Part shown: in pieces, positions 51,201 through 62,591 of the stretch
Position numbering within the stretch: the stretch's first letter is position 1
Layout: each line of letters begins with the position of its first letter
Notes under the pieces: generated by a model
The model's database searches: none
Seen by the model: the letters and a program-made list of their open reading frames with translations, nothing else
What the model was told of the DNA's origin: nothing
Program-made: the position numbers and the translations under genes
Assembly (NCBI RefSeq): GCF_026745355.1
Contig: NC_079206.1
Span: 3,031,800 to 3,095,799, forward strand
Reading direction: 5' to 3'
Origin: Beta vulgaris subsp. vulgaris
Lineage: Eukaryota > Streptophyta > Magnoliopsida > Caryophyllales > Amaranthaceae
Length of the DNA stretch: 64,000 nucleotides

Positions 51201-52336
51201 TGATGGCGGTGTATAAACCAGCTAAAAGAGGACGCGCATATAAATTAAGGACAGTCCAACGAAAGGACCCCAGTGCTCAACTCCGAGTCATGGCATGCTT
51301 CCACAGTGGAAGGAGCATACCAACGATGATCAACTTAATTGAAGCTTCCCGAGGAACAGAGAAGAAGCAAGGGCTTGCAGTCTATGCAATGCATCTCATG
51401 GAGCTCTCAGAGAGGTCTTCTGCAATTCGTATGGTCCATAAAGCCCGAAACAATGGGCTTCCGTTCTGGAATAAGGGGATGCAGTCAGATTCGGACCAAG
51501 TTGTGGTTGCCTTTGAGGCGTATGGGCAGCTTAGCCAGGTCCAAATCAGACCCATGACAGCAATCTCCCACTTCTCTGACATGCATGAAGACATATGTGC
51601 TAGTGCTGAGAGCAAAAGAGCTGCCCTCATCATCCTCCCTTTCCACAAACACCAGAAGTTTGATGGGTCATTAGAAACAACTAGACATGAATACAGAGTT
51701 ATCAACAAGAAAGTCCTTCAACACACTCCTTGCTCAGTTGGTATTTTAGTAGACCGGGGTCTTGGTGGTTCCTCCCAAGTTTCAGCCAGCAATGTCGACT
51801 CTACCATCACCATATTATTTTTCGGTGGGCCAGATGATCGCGAGGCATTAGCCTTTGGTGAACGGATGTCTGAGCATCCAGGGATCACCCTAGTTGTAGT
51901 CCACTTCAAAGCTGATCCGAACATGGAAGGAGGTGAAATGGTGGCTATTGATGTGAGTGATAGTAGTACAGGTAAAGACTCCAAGGCAGCTGATGAGGAG
52001 GTTATTGATGTTATTAAACAAAAGGTGTCAAAAGATGGTTCTATTAAGTACGAGGAAAGAGTAGTGAAAGGAAGTTCTGATACTTCTAATGTAATTAAAG
52101 AATTTAGCCGTTGTAATCTGGTTTTGGTGGGCAGATCACCTGAAGGTATGGCGGCTACTAATTTTGGACTTAATGTAAAGACCGAGTACCCGGAATTAGG
52201 CCCTATTGGTGGGTTGTTGGTCTCACAGGAGGTTTCAACAAATGCTTCTGTTTTAGTGATTCATCAGTTCAGTGGTGGTTCGAGGCCGATGTCGTTAGAG
52301 GAAGAAGAAGCAACTGATGGCGCTGAAACTGATTAG
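48243..52336 (+). CDS. CHX18: Cation/H+ exchanger, CHX18-type, complete, three exons
   Basis: CPA2-family monovalent cation/proton antiporter, thought to act in K+ and pH balance of endomembranes or the plasma membrane (family knowledge). Exons 48243-48434, 49901-50902 and 51128-52336, all phase 0, give 800 aa, normal for CHX proteins. The N-terminal half (to about residue 430) is a multi-span transporter domain. It includes RQPRVIAEI, then [13 protein letters not shown] across the first splice, and [14 protein letters not shown]. The CPA2 Asn-Asp pair is Asn200-Asp201 within [20 protein letters not shown]. The C-terminal half is the hydrophilic regulatory region with [27 protein letters not shown] and [17 protein letters not shown]. 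Sequence features point to the CHX16-20 group, nearest CHX18. No damage seen; intron 1 (1.5 kb) holds nothing recognisable. Confidence 0.93.
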
Positions 52337-53153
52337 TTTGATTTACTATCACATTTTTCTTCTGCTCAGTGTTTTCCTTTGAATACAGGAAAGGAGATAT
52401 CTATATACATAAATCAAGTAGATTTTAGTCTTCTCCAAAGCAGTTAGATTGACATCTATATAACTTTAATGATATTTCTGTACTAGAATTAAACAAGTCA
52501 CTGAGCTGAAGTGAAAAGCTTGGGCTTTACACAAGCTGTAGAAGTAAATATGTGGCAAAGATTGTATCAGCTTGTGGTAGTATATTACTACATGCATTTT
52601 TTTGCTTAAGCTTTTATAATTTTGTATATTCTATAATTCTATCTATACTTCTTTTTCCAGTCAAATGATGGATTTGGCACTTTGGCTCAAATGTTATTCA
52701 CTTGGCAAAAATGACCTGTATGCTATCTGTCCTAAACTCAAAGTACTATACCTTGATTTATCTCTTGTTTTTGCAAAAAGTGAAATTTCTGCCCAACCTG
52801 GAAATGATGGGTCTAATATTGATATTGCTTAGAAGATATAATTAAGAAACATAATAGTTCACCCAATATGACCTAATACAAATAGATCCTCTTATTACAG
52901 AGTCGAAAGATCTATCACCTAAATATATTTTCACTGGACTCGAGCATTCGAACAGAGTAAATTTTTACCTATCCTTATTTGGCAATTTTTTTAGTTTGCT
53001 AGTCAATAATTAAGCATCTCAATTAACCTAACGAAGTATGGAATCATATTGCATTCATGTTACGTGCACCACTGTACGCTTTGTTTTGCTCCATTCTCAA
53101 ATGACTTTTTTTTAAAAAAAAAAAAGTGTAAGCCGCATATTACATAATCATAT

Positions 53154-53530
53154 TAGAACGAATTTTACCGTCCGCAATATGAGTCGTGTTACAACAACTG
53201 GGGGATTAGGAACATCCTAGTTACATTGCAACTACCATCCTTAGTTCTACTTTTCTTAACTAGCAAATCCGCAACTTGATTATCATTCTGGCTGCAATGC
53301 TCAATTATATATCACTCGATCAATTCTCAAATGACTTTGATCAAGTTCTTTTTCCATCATCAAATGACTTTTTTTACCCCAAAACGAAAAAGCACGAGGA
53401 AAGAAAAACCCACACAACAAACAACATTTATGAACCAAAAACAATCTAGGGGAAAAAATGGGGTAAATTATGCATTCCCCACCTCAAGTGTTACATTCTT
53501 AATAAGAATCTGGTAATGCATGCTAAGAAA
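53154..53530. other. Intergenic, no gene
   Basis: Between CHX18 and the dirigent gene. Contains only short A/T runs and AT-rich sequence. Confidence 0.4.
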
Positions 53531-53533
53531 ATA

Positions 53534-53616
53534 CCCCAGCATTATGCTGGGGTAAGGATCGAACCCTTGACCTTAAAGATCAAAGGAGAGTGCTAGCTCT
53601 ACCACACGAGCTAGCT
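53534..53616 (-). mobile_element. tRNA-like SINE fragment with hairpin
   Basis: On the minus strand there is an A-box-like TAGCTCGTGTGGTAGAGC with a good D-arm (GCTC/GAGC) and a B box GGTTCGATCC (53565-53556). The anticodon arm and the acceptor stem do not pair, so it is not a tRNA gene. A perfect 19-bp palindrome CCCCAGCATTATGCTGGGG follows the B box. Confidence 0.5.
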
Positions 53617-53643
53617 CCTCATCCTTGATCATCAAACCATTAA

Positions 53644-54228
53644 TTACCAACATTCATAGAGCTTAATATCAGCACGAAGTCTAAAATAAACATCCCCTTC
53701 ATATGCATCAGTCATCAAAGTAGCAACACCTCGAGCCATGAAAAAATCACCCGTACCTCCAATGATAGAAATGTCCCTAGTTTTATTCATCAAAGGGTCA
53801 GCACCAGCAAAGTTTAAGGTACCCTTATGTTCAGTAGAGTTGAACACAAATGAGAACCCTAACCATGCTGTAAAAACCTCCTTTTTATCATAAACATACA
53901 ACCCTTGTGCTCGACCTACTGCTTTGGAATGAAAATCATTTGTCATTGTAATCGGATCGTCGAAAATAATCAAATCTCCAAAATGGCTTTGCCCAGCTAT
54001 GATGGTTGTATTAGCCCAAGCTGGTGCACCTACAATGGCTGAAGTTGCATTTTTGGAATTTTTGCCGTTGTAGAGTACGTCATGGAAGTAGAAACTCATA
54101 CTTTTGCATGGCTTCCTAAGTGATTTTTGGGTGTGTTTTGGGGGGTAATTGTGAGCAAATGAGGGAGTTATTGTAGAAAGGAGGAATGAGAAAAGAAAAA
54201 GGGAGAATGTTGATGATTTGAGTGCCAT
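53644..54228 (-). CDS. Dirigent protein (DIR-a-like), intronless
   Basis: Secreted dirigent protein; members steer stereospecific coupling of phenoxy radicals, for example to pinoresinol (family knowledge). The start is placed at 54228 ([11 protein letters not shown]), giving 194 aa. An in-frame ATG ten codons upstream at 54258 would precede the signal peptide with charged residues and is less likely. Residues 1-25 are a hydrophobic signal peptide ending near PSFAHN. Dirigent blocks in order: [81 protein letters not shown] and DIKLYECW. Several N-x-S/T sequons and two Cys (near the mature N-terminus and the C-terminus) are as usual for the family. Clade assignment to DIR-a is tentative. Confidence 0.92.
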   Translation of the reverse strand: MALKSSTFSLFLFSFLLSTITPSFAHNYPPKHTQKSLRKPCKSMSFYFHDVLYNGKNSKNATSAIVGAPAWANTTIIAGQSHFGDLIIFDDPITMTNDFHSKAVGRAQGLYVYDKKEVFTAWLGFSFVFNSTEHKGTLNFAGADPLMNKTRDISIIGGTGDFFMARGVATLMTDAYEGDVYFRLRADIKLYECW

Positions 54229-54307
54229 TTTTGAGGGAGTGAAATGCTTGTTTAACAATAAGGTTATGAGCTTTCACTTGTGTGGAGAATCATATTAAAA
54301 CACCTAG

Positions 54308-54317
54308 CTATATATAG
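54308..54317 (-). promoter_or_regulatory. TATA box of dirigent gene
   Basis: CTATATATAG on the minus strand, 80 bp before the chosen ATG at 54228, leaving a leader of about 50 bp. This spacing supports that start, though it does not exclude the upstream one. Confidence 0.6.
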
Positions 54318-54442
54318 AAATTGTTCTCACTTTTTTCATCAAAAAATAATAAAAAGAAATTGTTCTCATTCTTGAAATAGTATTTTTTTTTATTTTGAGA
54401 CTACGTACACTTTACATAATTTGTGATCTTGATCAGCAATAA

Positions 54443-54618
54443 GGGTCTGTTCTCCCTAACTTATTTTCAGTTCAGTTCAGTTAAGTTGCAATCAGTTCAT
54501 TTCAACTCCGACTATTATTTCTTAGTTATAATTTAATTTATTTCAGTTCAGTTGCAATAAGTTCAATTCAGTTCAGTTGCAATCAGTTCAATTGTTTTAT
54601 GTCGAAGAGAATAAGCCC
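54443..54618 (+). mobile_element. TTCAG-repeat Tourist-like MITE, upstream of dirigent gene
   Basis: 176 bp from GGGTCTGTTCTCCCTAACTT to GTCGAAGAGAATAAGCCC. TAA target duplication at 54440-54442 and 54619-54621. Subterminal TTCAGTTCAGTT words. It lies about 130 bp upstream of the dirigent TATA box. Confidence 0.85.
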
Positions 54619-54621
54619 TAA

Positions 54622-55445
54622 GTTGTCATGTTAGAGATCGATCATTTAATTAGGTTAAAAGAACGATACTTTATTGGATAAAGTATATATGTGTCAATTC
54701 ATAATTGGTTAGTACTACAGATTATATGATGTATGTTGACTTTAAGTTTTGAAGATGACATATAGAAAGACAAACTTAATTAAAAACTAATATTCGACAA
54801 AGTGTTTATGATGATGAAACAGATTTGTTAGGACAATGAAGGATTCAAGGGGATTGAGTTCAAATGCAGTATGTTTCAAACTTTAGCATCCTATTTCTTT
54901 AATTCTATACCGCATGATAAGGAAAAAAAATGGTTCTTCATTTTTCTCTTCAATCATTTTTCATCTATTGTTGTCAAGTCCATTAATCTATAGTCTTAGC
55001 ACATGAGGAAAGTGACAACAGAACCAACTAAAAACACTCCACATTCAAGATATAGAAGATTGTAGTACCCATATGTACTAAAATATATACATAATTAATT
55101 AATTCTCTTTGTGGTTCTTTATTACACATTTACACCCAGAAAGAAATTAAAGATAATAGAAAACTAGTTTCTTTTGATATGATTAGCTATAATAATATCA
55201 GTGCTAATTAAAAAAAATGCAATAAAGTTCACGAATAGACACATACCTTTACCTTTTCTTTCAATACTTGAAATATAATAGTTTGACTTTCATGTATGTC
55301 AATTTGACCACTACAATCTTTAACTATATCCGTGAGGAAAAATTAAATACAAGAAATTGATAATCGTACACGTCCAAACTATATACAGGTGACATGACTC
55401 CAATACTTACAATATACATATGGAAAAATGATGTGCAACATGTTC
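54622..55445. other. AT-rich intergenic stretch
   Basis: No gene or defined repeat recognised. Confidence 0.4.
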
Positions 55446-55454
55446 TCGATTAAT

Positions 55455-55655
55455 ACCAAGTAGTACTTGGTCTAGTAGTTTGGTTTGTATCTCACAATCT
55501 TGAGGTTGTTGGATCAAATCCACTAGAGGCACTTTGGGGGTAGGGATTTTCCCTTACCACTCCCCCCTACTCCCAAGGGACCTTGCCCGCAAACCCGAAT
55601 CGAATTGACTTCGATCCGATTAGGACGCCTTCTCCTTACCTTTGAAAAAAATGTT
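55455..55655 (+). mobile_element. tRNA-derived SINE (second family)
   Basis: A-box-like TTGGTCTAGTAGTTTGG and B-box-like GTTGGATCAAATCC lie near the left end, with a pyrimidine-rich body and a short A tail. TCGATTAAT is duplicated at 55446-55454 and 55656-55664. About 200 bp. Confidence 0.75.
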
Positions 55656-55664
55656 TCGATTAAT

Positions 55665-57056
55665 GTTCTTTTCATCCTACCACCGGCATATTATCTTTTC
55701 ATGCATTTGTAATAGTAACGAATTACTTTGTGCACTCACATCTGAGATGTCCATTCTGTTTTTTATGACCTCAAGTTGAGTGCCAACGGTAATGCTTTGT
55801 TTGTAATATAGTAACCAATCTTACTCTTGAACCATATTTTCTACCAAACATGTAATAATGGATGATTTGGGAAACTCAGGACCAGTGCCCAGTGGTCCAT
55901 TCATTGTTGCTATGGTTTAATTTCGCTTCATTTTAAAGAAATACTCCTACATTGGTCCGGGTTAAATTTTGTTTCTTTATGATGATTATATTTCTATCAT
56001 GATCAAGATTTAAAAGAACATGTATTCAACCTAATTCTTATAATGTGTTTTCACAATATTAACTTTATATTAATAAAAGAAAATTATGAAAAATATTATC
56101 TACATACTTATATGCAATTAAGAAAATTGATAATCAAAAGAAAGTTAACTAATAAAATTAATTTTTTTTAGAAAATTAATAAGAATAAATTCTCTAGGTT
56201 GCCCGGCCCCCCACCTCGAGGCCTATTACAAACCTAGTAAATTTCCTATAAGTAATAATTTTAGAATATTGATATTTTCAAATGAGACGTCACGGTAAAT
56301 CTAACAAAGATCTCACATTACTATATTTTCTCCTTGTACAATTCAAAAAATACGGTCAAACACATTGTGTGAATAGTATAAAAGTCAACATGTTTCGATG
56401 ATTTTGAACTGGAGGAAGTAGTGTGAACTTTTTATAATCTGGTCGATCTTGTGACCTGATTGAATTTTGGCAACATCTTTACACCAATATGTAAGGAAAA
56501 ACATATTCACATAAGATTTTGTTGGATTTGTTTCAGCATGTAGATTTAATATTTTAATTTATTATAATTCATACTAATACGAAATTAGAGTTATTTCGTA
56601 ATTAGTATACGGAATGAAGAAGGGTCTAAATTTTTAGATATGGTTTGTTTGATCTTATTTGATTCTAACTACTCTCATCGATTTTTTATTAGTTTACCCT
56701 TTTTTTTGAGACACATTTAATATACAAGACATACAACTAATTGGAACCTTAATATTTCTAATTATCAATAAGAAAAAGATACAAAAGTTGAAATGATGAT
56801 AAACATTATTAAACAAACTAAACAAACCAGACTATCATAATTCTTATAATGTGTTTTCACAATACAAAAAGTTGAAATGATGACGGTCTAACAAGATCTA
56901 TTTCTATATTTTTCCTAAATTAAAAGAAATAGTCAAAGTTATGTATATAAATAATGTCAAAAGTCAAAATTGATCGATAAGCTAATAAAACCAGACTATC
57001 GTAATAAGTTCTTGGAATAAAGGGGAGAAATAACTGAAATTAAACCAACTAAACAA
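55665..57056. other. AT-rich intergenic stretch
   Basis: No gene supported. A half-decayed Stowaway is visible around 56240-56425 and short local repeats occur near 56027 and 56850 (CTTATAATGTGTTTTCACAA). Confidence 0.4.
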
Positions 57057-57069
57057 ACGATGAACTCCG

Positions 57070-57110
57070 TATCGCTTTCGTGGCTTATATGGATCAAAAA
57101 AAAAAAAAAA
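57070..57110 (+). mobile_element. Extremely 5'-truncated SINE
   Basis: Only the last 25 bp of the 12821-type SINE (CGTGGCTTATATGGATC) and a poly(A) tail. Flanked by the 13-bp target duplication ACGATGAACTCCG at 57057-57069 and 57111-57123. Confidence 0.8.
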
Positions 57111-57639
57111 ACGATGAACTCCGAGGATATTCATCTCCCTGATTAAAATTCATCATACTCTCGCTACATCGTACAGCTTTATTGTTGAAAATTTAATGCT
57201 TTGTTTTTAAGCATGATAATTACTACTGGCTGAAGTCCCCTCAATCTCTTCAACAAGAATCTCAAAATGGAAAAGAAAAAGGTGTTTCTTACCAAATATT
57301 ATCAAAAGTTACAACCACCATAAGTTTCCTCAACAAGGTAAAAACATAATGACCAATATAGCAGATCAGTACGAGATTAGGAGTACACAGAAAAGTGGGG
57401 AGAAAGCTGGTATTCTAACTCAATTCATATAGTTAATTCGAGTCGCACGAAGTATACAACAAATACACCCCTCCCCTAGTTATCTTTGAGTGACATGAAC
57501 TCGGTTTGTAATATGGTTACTTTGAACAATTAATTTAAGTTTACTGCTTTTGTACCAAAAAAAAAAAAAAAAAAAAGTATACAACAAATATGATTTGCCT
57601 CAATTGTCATGAAGTTTAATTGGCGTAGCAACTAGCAAG

Positions 57640-58597
57640 AGTATGTTTATCTTTATGAAAAGTTCTCAAATCCTAATTGTTAAGAACAAATGCGGGTTTC
57701 ATCAAGTTCTCTTTTAAGGTTTTTTCTTGGGAGAGTTTTATCGTTTTTCTAGGGTTTCTTTTTGGGATGGATTTTTCTAGCTTCCACACCTAGGTTTTTT
57801 CTGCTTTTTTGAATGTCTTTCCTTCATTATTTACCATTTTTTCTCGTTCTCTTTCATCTCTTTTTTTCTTGGCCATAATTGTGAATCTTTGTAGCGGCTT
57901 CCACTGTACTAGTACAGAATTGTTCATTTGCGTTGGATGTCAGACCATCATTTTCGTCGAATATATATGAGTCTGACGTTATAGGCTTCGACGCAAATGT
58001 GTCGTGAAAAATCTGTGTGGGATAAGGACACGACTCAATTCTAAAACTATTTGCGTTGGACATTAATCGATGTGCGATGCACATGACTCCTTAAGCCACG
58101 CAATTTAGATCTTTATTGCGTAATAAGATTCACTTTACTAGAGCCTGTGTTAGGGTGGATATCTCTGAACCCCTCCTTGAATATGCTAAGGTGAACAGAG
58201 TGGTAAGCCCGTTGCTTATATTATATGGTATGAAGACTAGTCTGGTGGTTGTTCTTTCTGTAGTTGTGAAGAGCATGTAATTGAGAAGTGCTTGTTGCTT
58301 AATGCTCCCAAAAAAGAGATAAAAGTGTGTGTATTAAAGAATCCTTAGCAGAATTGCATTGCTGAAATTTTGTTCAAGGCTAATAGCAGGCAAGAAAATG
58401 TTGGTACTTGGACTGAGCAGGCCAATCTTGTGCCAGCAAAGCCTAAATCTTTGATGAGAAAGCCTATTATTCACCATCCTTCTGCTAGTCTAGTTACTCT
58501 AAGAATGTTCAGAGATAGACTGGTATTGTCTTTAAAAAGCCTTCTGCTACTAATCCTGCTATTAAGTTGGTTTCTCATGGGGGCATGGGAAGGGTAA
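57640..58597 (+). pseudogene. LINE ORF1 pseudogene, left part
   Basis: Reads with several stops and frame changes. Around 58150 a frame gives RVDISEPLLEYAKVN, resembling the plant LINE ORF1 block before the zinc knuckle. The next frame gives the C-x2-C-x4-H-x4-C knuckle CSFCSCEEHVIEKC at about 58250-58291. The reading continues as a Ser/Lys-rich segment to the inserted solo LTR. The LTR target duplication shows that the right part at 61232 was once contiguous. Confidence 0.65.
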
Positions 58598-61231
58598 TGT
58601 AACGCCCCGAAAATTAATAACCTCATCTAAACACATATACTTATAATTGGTAGCATAAACTAGAAAATTAAACCTGTGGGTTATGGGCCCACTAATATAA
58701 TAATTAGCTTAAATAATCTTAGAGACTATAATTCTTAAAACTCACCAATATTAGCTATAATAATAATATAATCTTCCTAGCCCATAAGATATAAAATACA
58801 GACTACATCATCGATACACGAGATCCATCCTGAACTCTCTCTCTTGCAGTGCTTCTAGCTTGAGCTTACGAACCCTTACTATTAGTGCCATACTAGATTC
58901 TTTAACACTCATTAGCAAGATCCGTTTTACCAATGATCTTTCAACTGTCTGACCATACCTAAAACATAAAAGCAAAACGTTATGAGCCGAGGCTCAGTAA
59001 CAAACTACCCCAGCAACGTAAATTCATTTCAACTCATTTTATTTGCAAACAGGGAGAAAGAATAATTCAAACATTTGTCAAAATAACATTTATTCAACTT
59101 CACCTTTATAATCCATTGATCCTTTTATACACTTTTACTCTGGTTGCTGCAAAATCAGTCAGCTCTGGGACGTCTCCCAGCCGTGTGTATGCACCACTGT
59201 CCAAGGACCTGTGTCCCGGGCATTACCCTACACCAGTAACGGGCCAATGCCCTAATAACAGTAATGGGCCAGTGCCCCAGTAAACAGCTCGGTACGTATA
59301 CGACCGCCAATTAGCTCAGCAAACCAGTTCTTTCACTTTACGTTATCATGTTCCGTAATTTTTATTATTCATAGGTGATAATCATCAGTCATTCATCTCA
59401 GCTCTACCTCAATGATTAAGGTAGCAAAATCATTTTATATCATATCATCTTTTCATAAACCATGGCTCATGATAATCCATCCAGTTCATAAACTCATAAA
59501 ATGTACTTACAAATAAATCATAGTAGTCATCCTGCAACTCAATAATAAACATTTTGATAAACTTTTACCAAATCACATTGTTCTCATGTTCATATAAAAA
59601 CATTTAAAGGGAATTGCGGGTACTAGCAGTAGATGTTACCTTGATTGCAGAATAATAATAATAATAATAATCCTCTTCTTATGTCCTTGATATCGTCCTT
59701 ACTGAGCTCCGAGGAACGAGTTCTTTTATGTTTCAAAACGAGTATTTTTATAAGTTAGAAATTAATAGAAACATTAATATAAGTGCTCTTTAAGTATGAT
59801 TCTTAGTTATAATATTGTTTATATAAGTTCTATAGTCTAACTTATTTAGTGATTACATAACATGTTGATGTTATAATAGTTTATCCAAAAATCATTATGC
59901 TTAGTTCTATAGATATTATTTAGAAATCATGTTAAAAATATTACCTACAGTTTAGTCATATTATCATGTTATGAAAGTTTAGAATTTAATAGTTATACTC
60001 ATATAAGTTAGTTACTGATTAAAATTACAAGTGATTATAGCTTTTAGACTAATTTAGGAATATATGTTAAAACTTGTTATAATTTGGATAATTAAAAGCT
60101 TGGCCATCTATATTTTAGTGTAGAAAAATAATTTACTAAACTTAGGTGATTAAACTATAATATATTAAGTGACTTACTTAACCAGTGATGAACATGAATT
60201 ATTTAGCACCATTTAGTATGTAGGAATCCTTTGACAAAGTCAACATTCAATAGAACAACAGAGTAGTAAAACAACACACCCACGCAGGGGAGAAACGGGG
60301 CTCGGCGTCGCGGCAGGGGGGGTCCGGCGAGGGAGGCGGTACACGGCGGCGAAGGGCCACAGAAGGGCGGCGAGCAGGAAGGCGAGTGATGGTGGGTGGT
60401 GGTACAGTGGTGTCGCGGAGAGGAGAGAGAAAGATAGGCGTGCAGGGGGAAAGTCGAAGGAGACGCGAGAGAGGAGGGGTGACGGTGGGTGCTGGGCGCG
60501 ACTGGGTGTGGGCCCGCCAAAGGTGGTCGGAAAGTGGGGCGGTGGTGGCTGCGAGGTGGTTGTGGTGGTGGCCGAAACAGAAGAACAGAGGAGTGAAAAA
60601 AAAATTGAAATTTTGTTTCCAAATTCTTTTAGTTGATGTAAATTTCTGAATTATTGTTGTTGATTTTCAGATTGTAAAACTCAACCATTCCTCTCTATTT
60701 ATAGAGAAACTTCCATCTCAGTAGATGAATTTCAGAATTTTAAATTACCAAAACCATTCAAGAAAACAAGTGGCTAAATTCAGGGGTTTTGAGAAAACCA
60801 GTGGATTAAGAGTGGTTGAGAGGGTGAAAACTCAATTAAGTTTACTGAGATGGTTTTTGACTTTGTTTAGAAATCTCCATTCTTGTCCTTCCACGTATGG
60901 AGGAGGAAGAAGATGGAGTTATTGCTTTTCTTTTAATTTTTGTTTTATTTTCTGATTTTGGGAGAGAATAATACTATGCCTTTTTGTTTTGTTTGGGCTT
61001 CGAAGGATTTGGTCATTGGGCATTGGGTCCATCAGAATTTTTGCTAACCTTAAGTCTTACATCATTTACAAGATTGATGCTAAGACTTAGGATTTTAATT
61101 TATGAACTTTGTTATCCTAAAATTATTAAACAACATATCTTAGAAATTAACTTAGAAATTTTTATTTACTAAAATTAGTTCACTATTAGTTTAATCATTA
61201 ATTAATTAAAAGTAAAACTTGGGGTATTACA
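58598..61231 (+). mobile_element. Solo LTR, 2634 bp, inserted in a LINE
   Basis: Begins TGTAACGCCCCGAAAATTAA and ends CTTGGGGTATTACA, so it has TG...CA ends that are near inverted repeats. Flanked by the perfect 5-bp target duplication GGTAA (58593-58597 and 61232-61236). Only one LTR and no gag/pol between the duplications, hence a solo LTR. The TGTAAC/T-CCCC end resembles Ty3/gypsy chromovirus (Tekay/Del-like) LTRs, an inference. A GC-rich stretch at about 60290-60560 yields spurious Pro/Arg-rich frames. Confidence 0.85.
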
Positions 61232-61970
61232 GGTAAGGGTTGAGCCCTTGTGGTTGTTGTTGCCTTAGATGATCAGTAAGACAGTGAGGCCACTTTTGAT
61301 GATGATAGTGTGAGGTCTTTGGCCAAGCTTCGCCCCTCCACTCGAGAATTCCAAGCTAGTTTGCTTAAGTCTTTTCTTGAGTATGAAGATAGGACTAGTG
61401 GGTTGTTTGCTCCACCCCTAGCTGGTAATGTTGTTCTATCTCATGTCCCTCTCTAAGTTATTTATCCTCATGAGCTGGATAAGAATCAGTTTGCTCCCCT
61501 TGCTAGCGTTGAGCAGACTAATCTCACCTATTTTGAGTCTGATGTTGAGAATGATACTATGATGCTAGCTGCTGAGCCTTCGTTGGATAATCACTAGTCC
61601 CAACCTGGCAACTCTTTCCACTCCATTAACTCTGAAAGTTCTATTGTGCGCAACATTGAAACCTTGGGTGTTGAGCATGACACCACTCAATCCATTTCTT
61701 CGTAGATGAGGAAGAGCCATGGTGATGATGATTTAGCCTCATCAGTGCTGAAGAAAACTCGTGCATAGTCATGCTGATTATGGTTGTTCTTTTTTGTGTA
61801 ATATATTGTTATGACTGTGGGTTTTTGGAATATTAGGGTTTGTGGGACAAAGAATGCTCTTGTTGAAGTGATAATTTTGTGCTTGGTGTCTTATGTCGAA
61901 AGTCTTCCTGATAGGGGAGTTCATAAATATCTGTTTCGTGATCCAATTGATCATTTTATTTTTTTTAATA
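61232..61970 (+). pseudogene. LINE ORF1 C-terminus and ORF2 start
   Basis: From about 61285 an almost open frame reads ATFDDDSVRSLAKLRPSTRE and onward, with three stops before SSVLKKTRA near 61765, an acidic/Ser-rich ORF1 tail. A new ATG at 61811 opens MTVGFWNIRVCGTKNALVEV, the FWNIRG-like start of the LINE endonuclease domain (VCG replaces the usual GLG). It breaks off after about 50 codons. Reverse transcriptase is absent. Confidence 0.6.
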
Positions 61971-62451
61971 GGTAAGAAGAAATCTTCTAGTCTGCCCTCA
62001 AACTCTAGACTTTGTAAAAAAAAAAGATGGACAAAGTCACCATTTAATCCAACCTTAATTCCTATCTCGAACTTTTTTATCTACAAGACTACCAGAGTGA
62101 CAATAGGATGTACTTCTTTAGGAACTTTTTTTGTTCAGGATTAGGAACATAGATTCTAGGCTTGGGCCTTTAGTATTAAACAGGCTCAACCTCTTTTACT
62201 CCCATATTGGACCTTCGACAACAAATAAAAACCCGCATCCTCATAATTTTTGAATGACGAAAAAAGCCGACTACGCTCATTTGTTTTTCCCCACGAAAAC
62301 ACGTCCCAATCCACTCAAACGCTATCATCAATGATCACAGATTTTGGAAGCTTTGGATATGGAGCACACAAACTCACTTATGGTCCAGACTATAATTCCA
62401 CACTCAAAAGAGAGAGAAAGAAGAGAGAGAAAAAATTGAACGAGGTTGAAG

Positions 62452-62591
62452 ATGATGACGCTCTCAACATCTCCTTCATCTCTTTCTAGAAGTTTCGGAA
62501 CCAGAAGAATTACGAATGGCGGAAGATCATTTGATCATACTTTCTCTTCTTTCTGCTTGCGTCGCCGAATTTCATGCTCATTTCAATGGAG
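62452..62591 (+). CDS. Possible first exon with organelle transit peptide, partial
   Basis: From ATGATG at 62452 the frame reads MTLSTSPSSLSRSFGTRRIT and continues with further Ser/Arg-rich sequence. This is like a plastid or mitochondrial targeting peptide, ending at a possible donor GGAG/GTTTTG at 62591. An alternative start at 62516 reads MAEDHLIILSLLSACVAEFH, a hydrophobic stretch. No downstream exon is visible in the remaining 1.4 kb, so the rest would lie to the right of the window. The product is unknown. Confidence 0.3.

Noticed and set aside
53534..53616. tRNA gene
   Set aside because: Has A and B boxes and a D-arm, but the acceptor and anticodon stems do not pair.
4649..54228. Biosynthetic gene cluster (ABCC transporter, TSB, dirigent)
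   Set aside because: The genes are far apart, from unrelated pathways and separated by repeats; proximity alone does not support a cluster.
57854..58084. 76-codon minus frame
   Set aside because: Antisense to the LINE ORF1 region, with no recognisable motif.
60203..60649. Two overlapping frames, Pro/Ser-rich on minus and Arg/Gly-rich on plus
   Set aside because: Both come from a GC-rich low-complexity block inside the solo LTR and lack any family motif.
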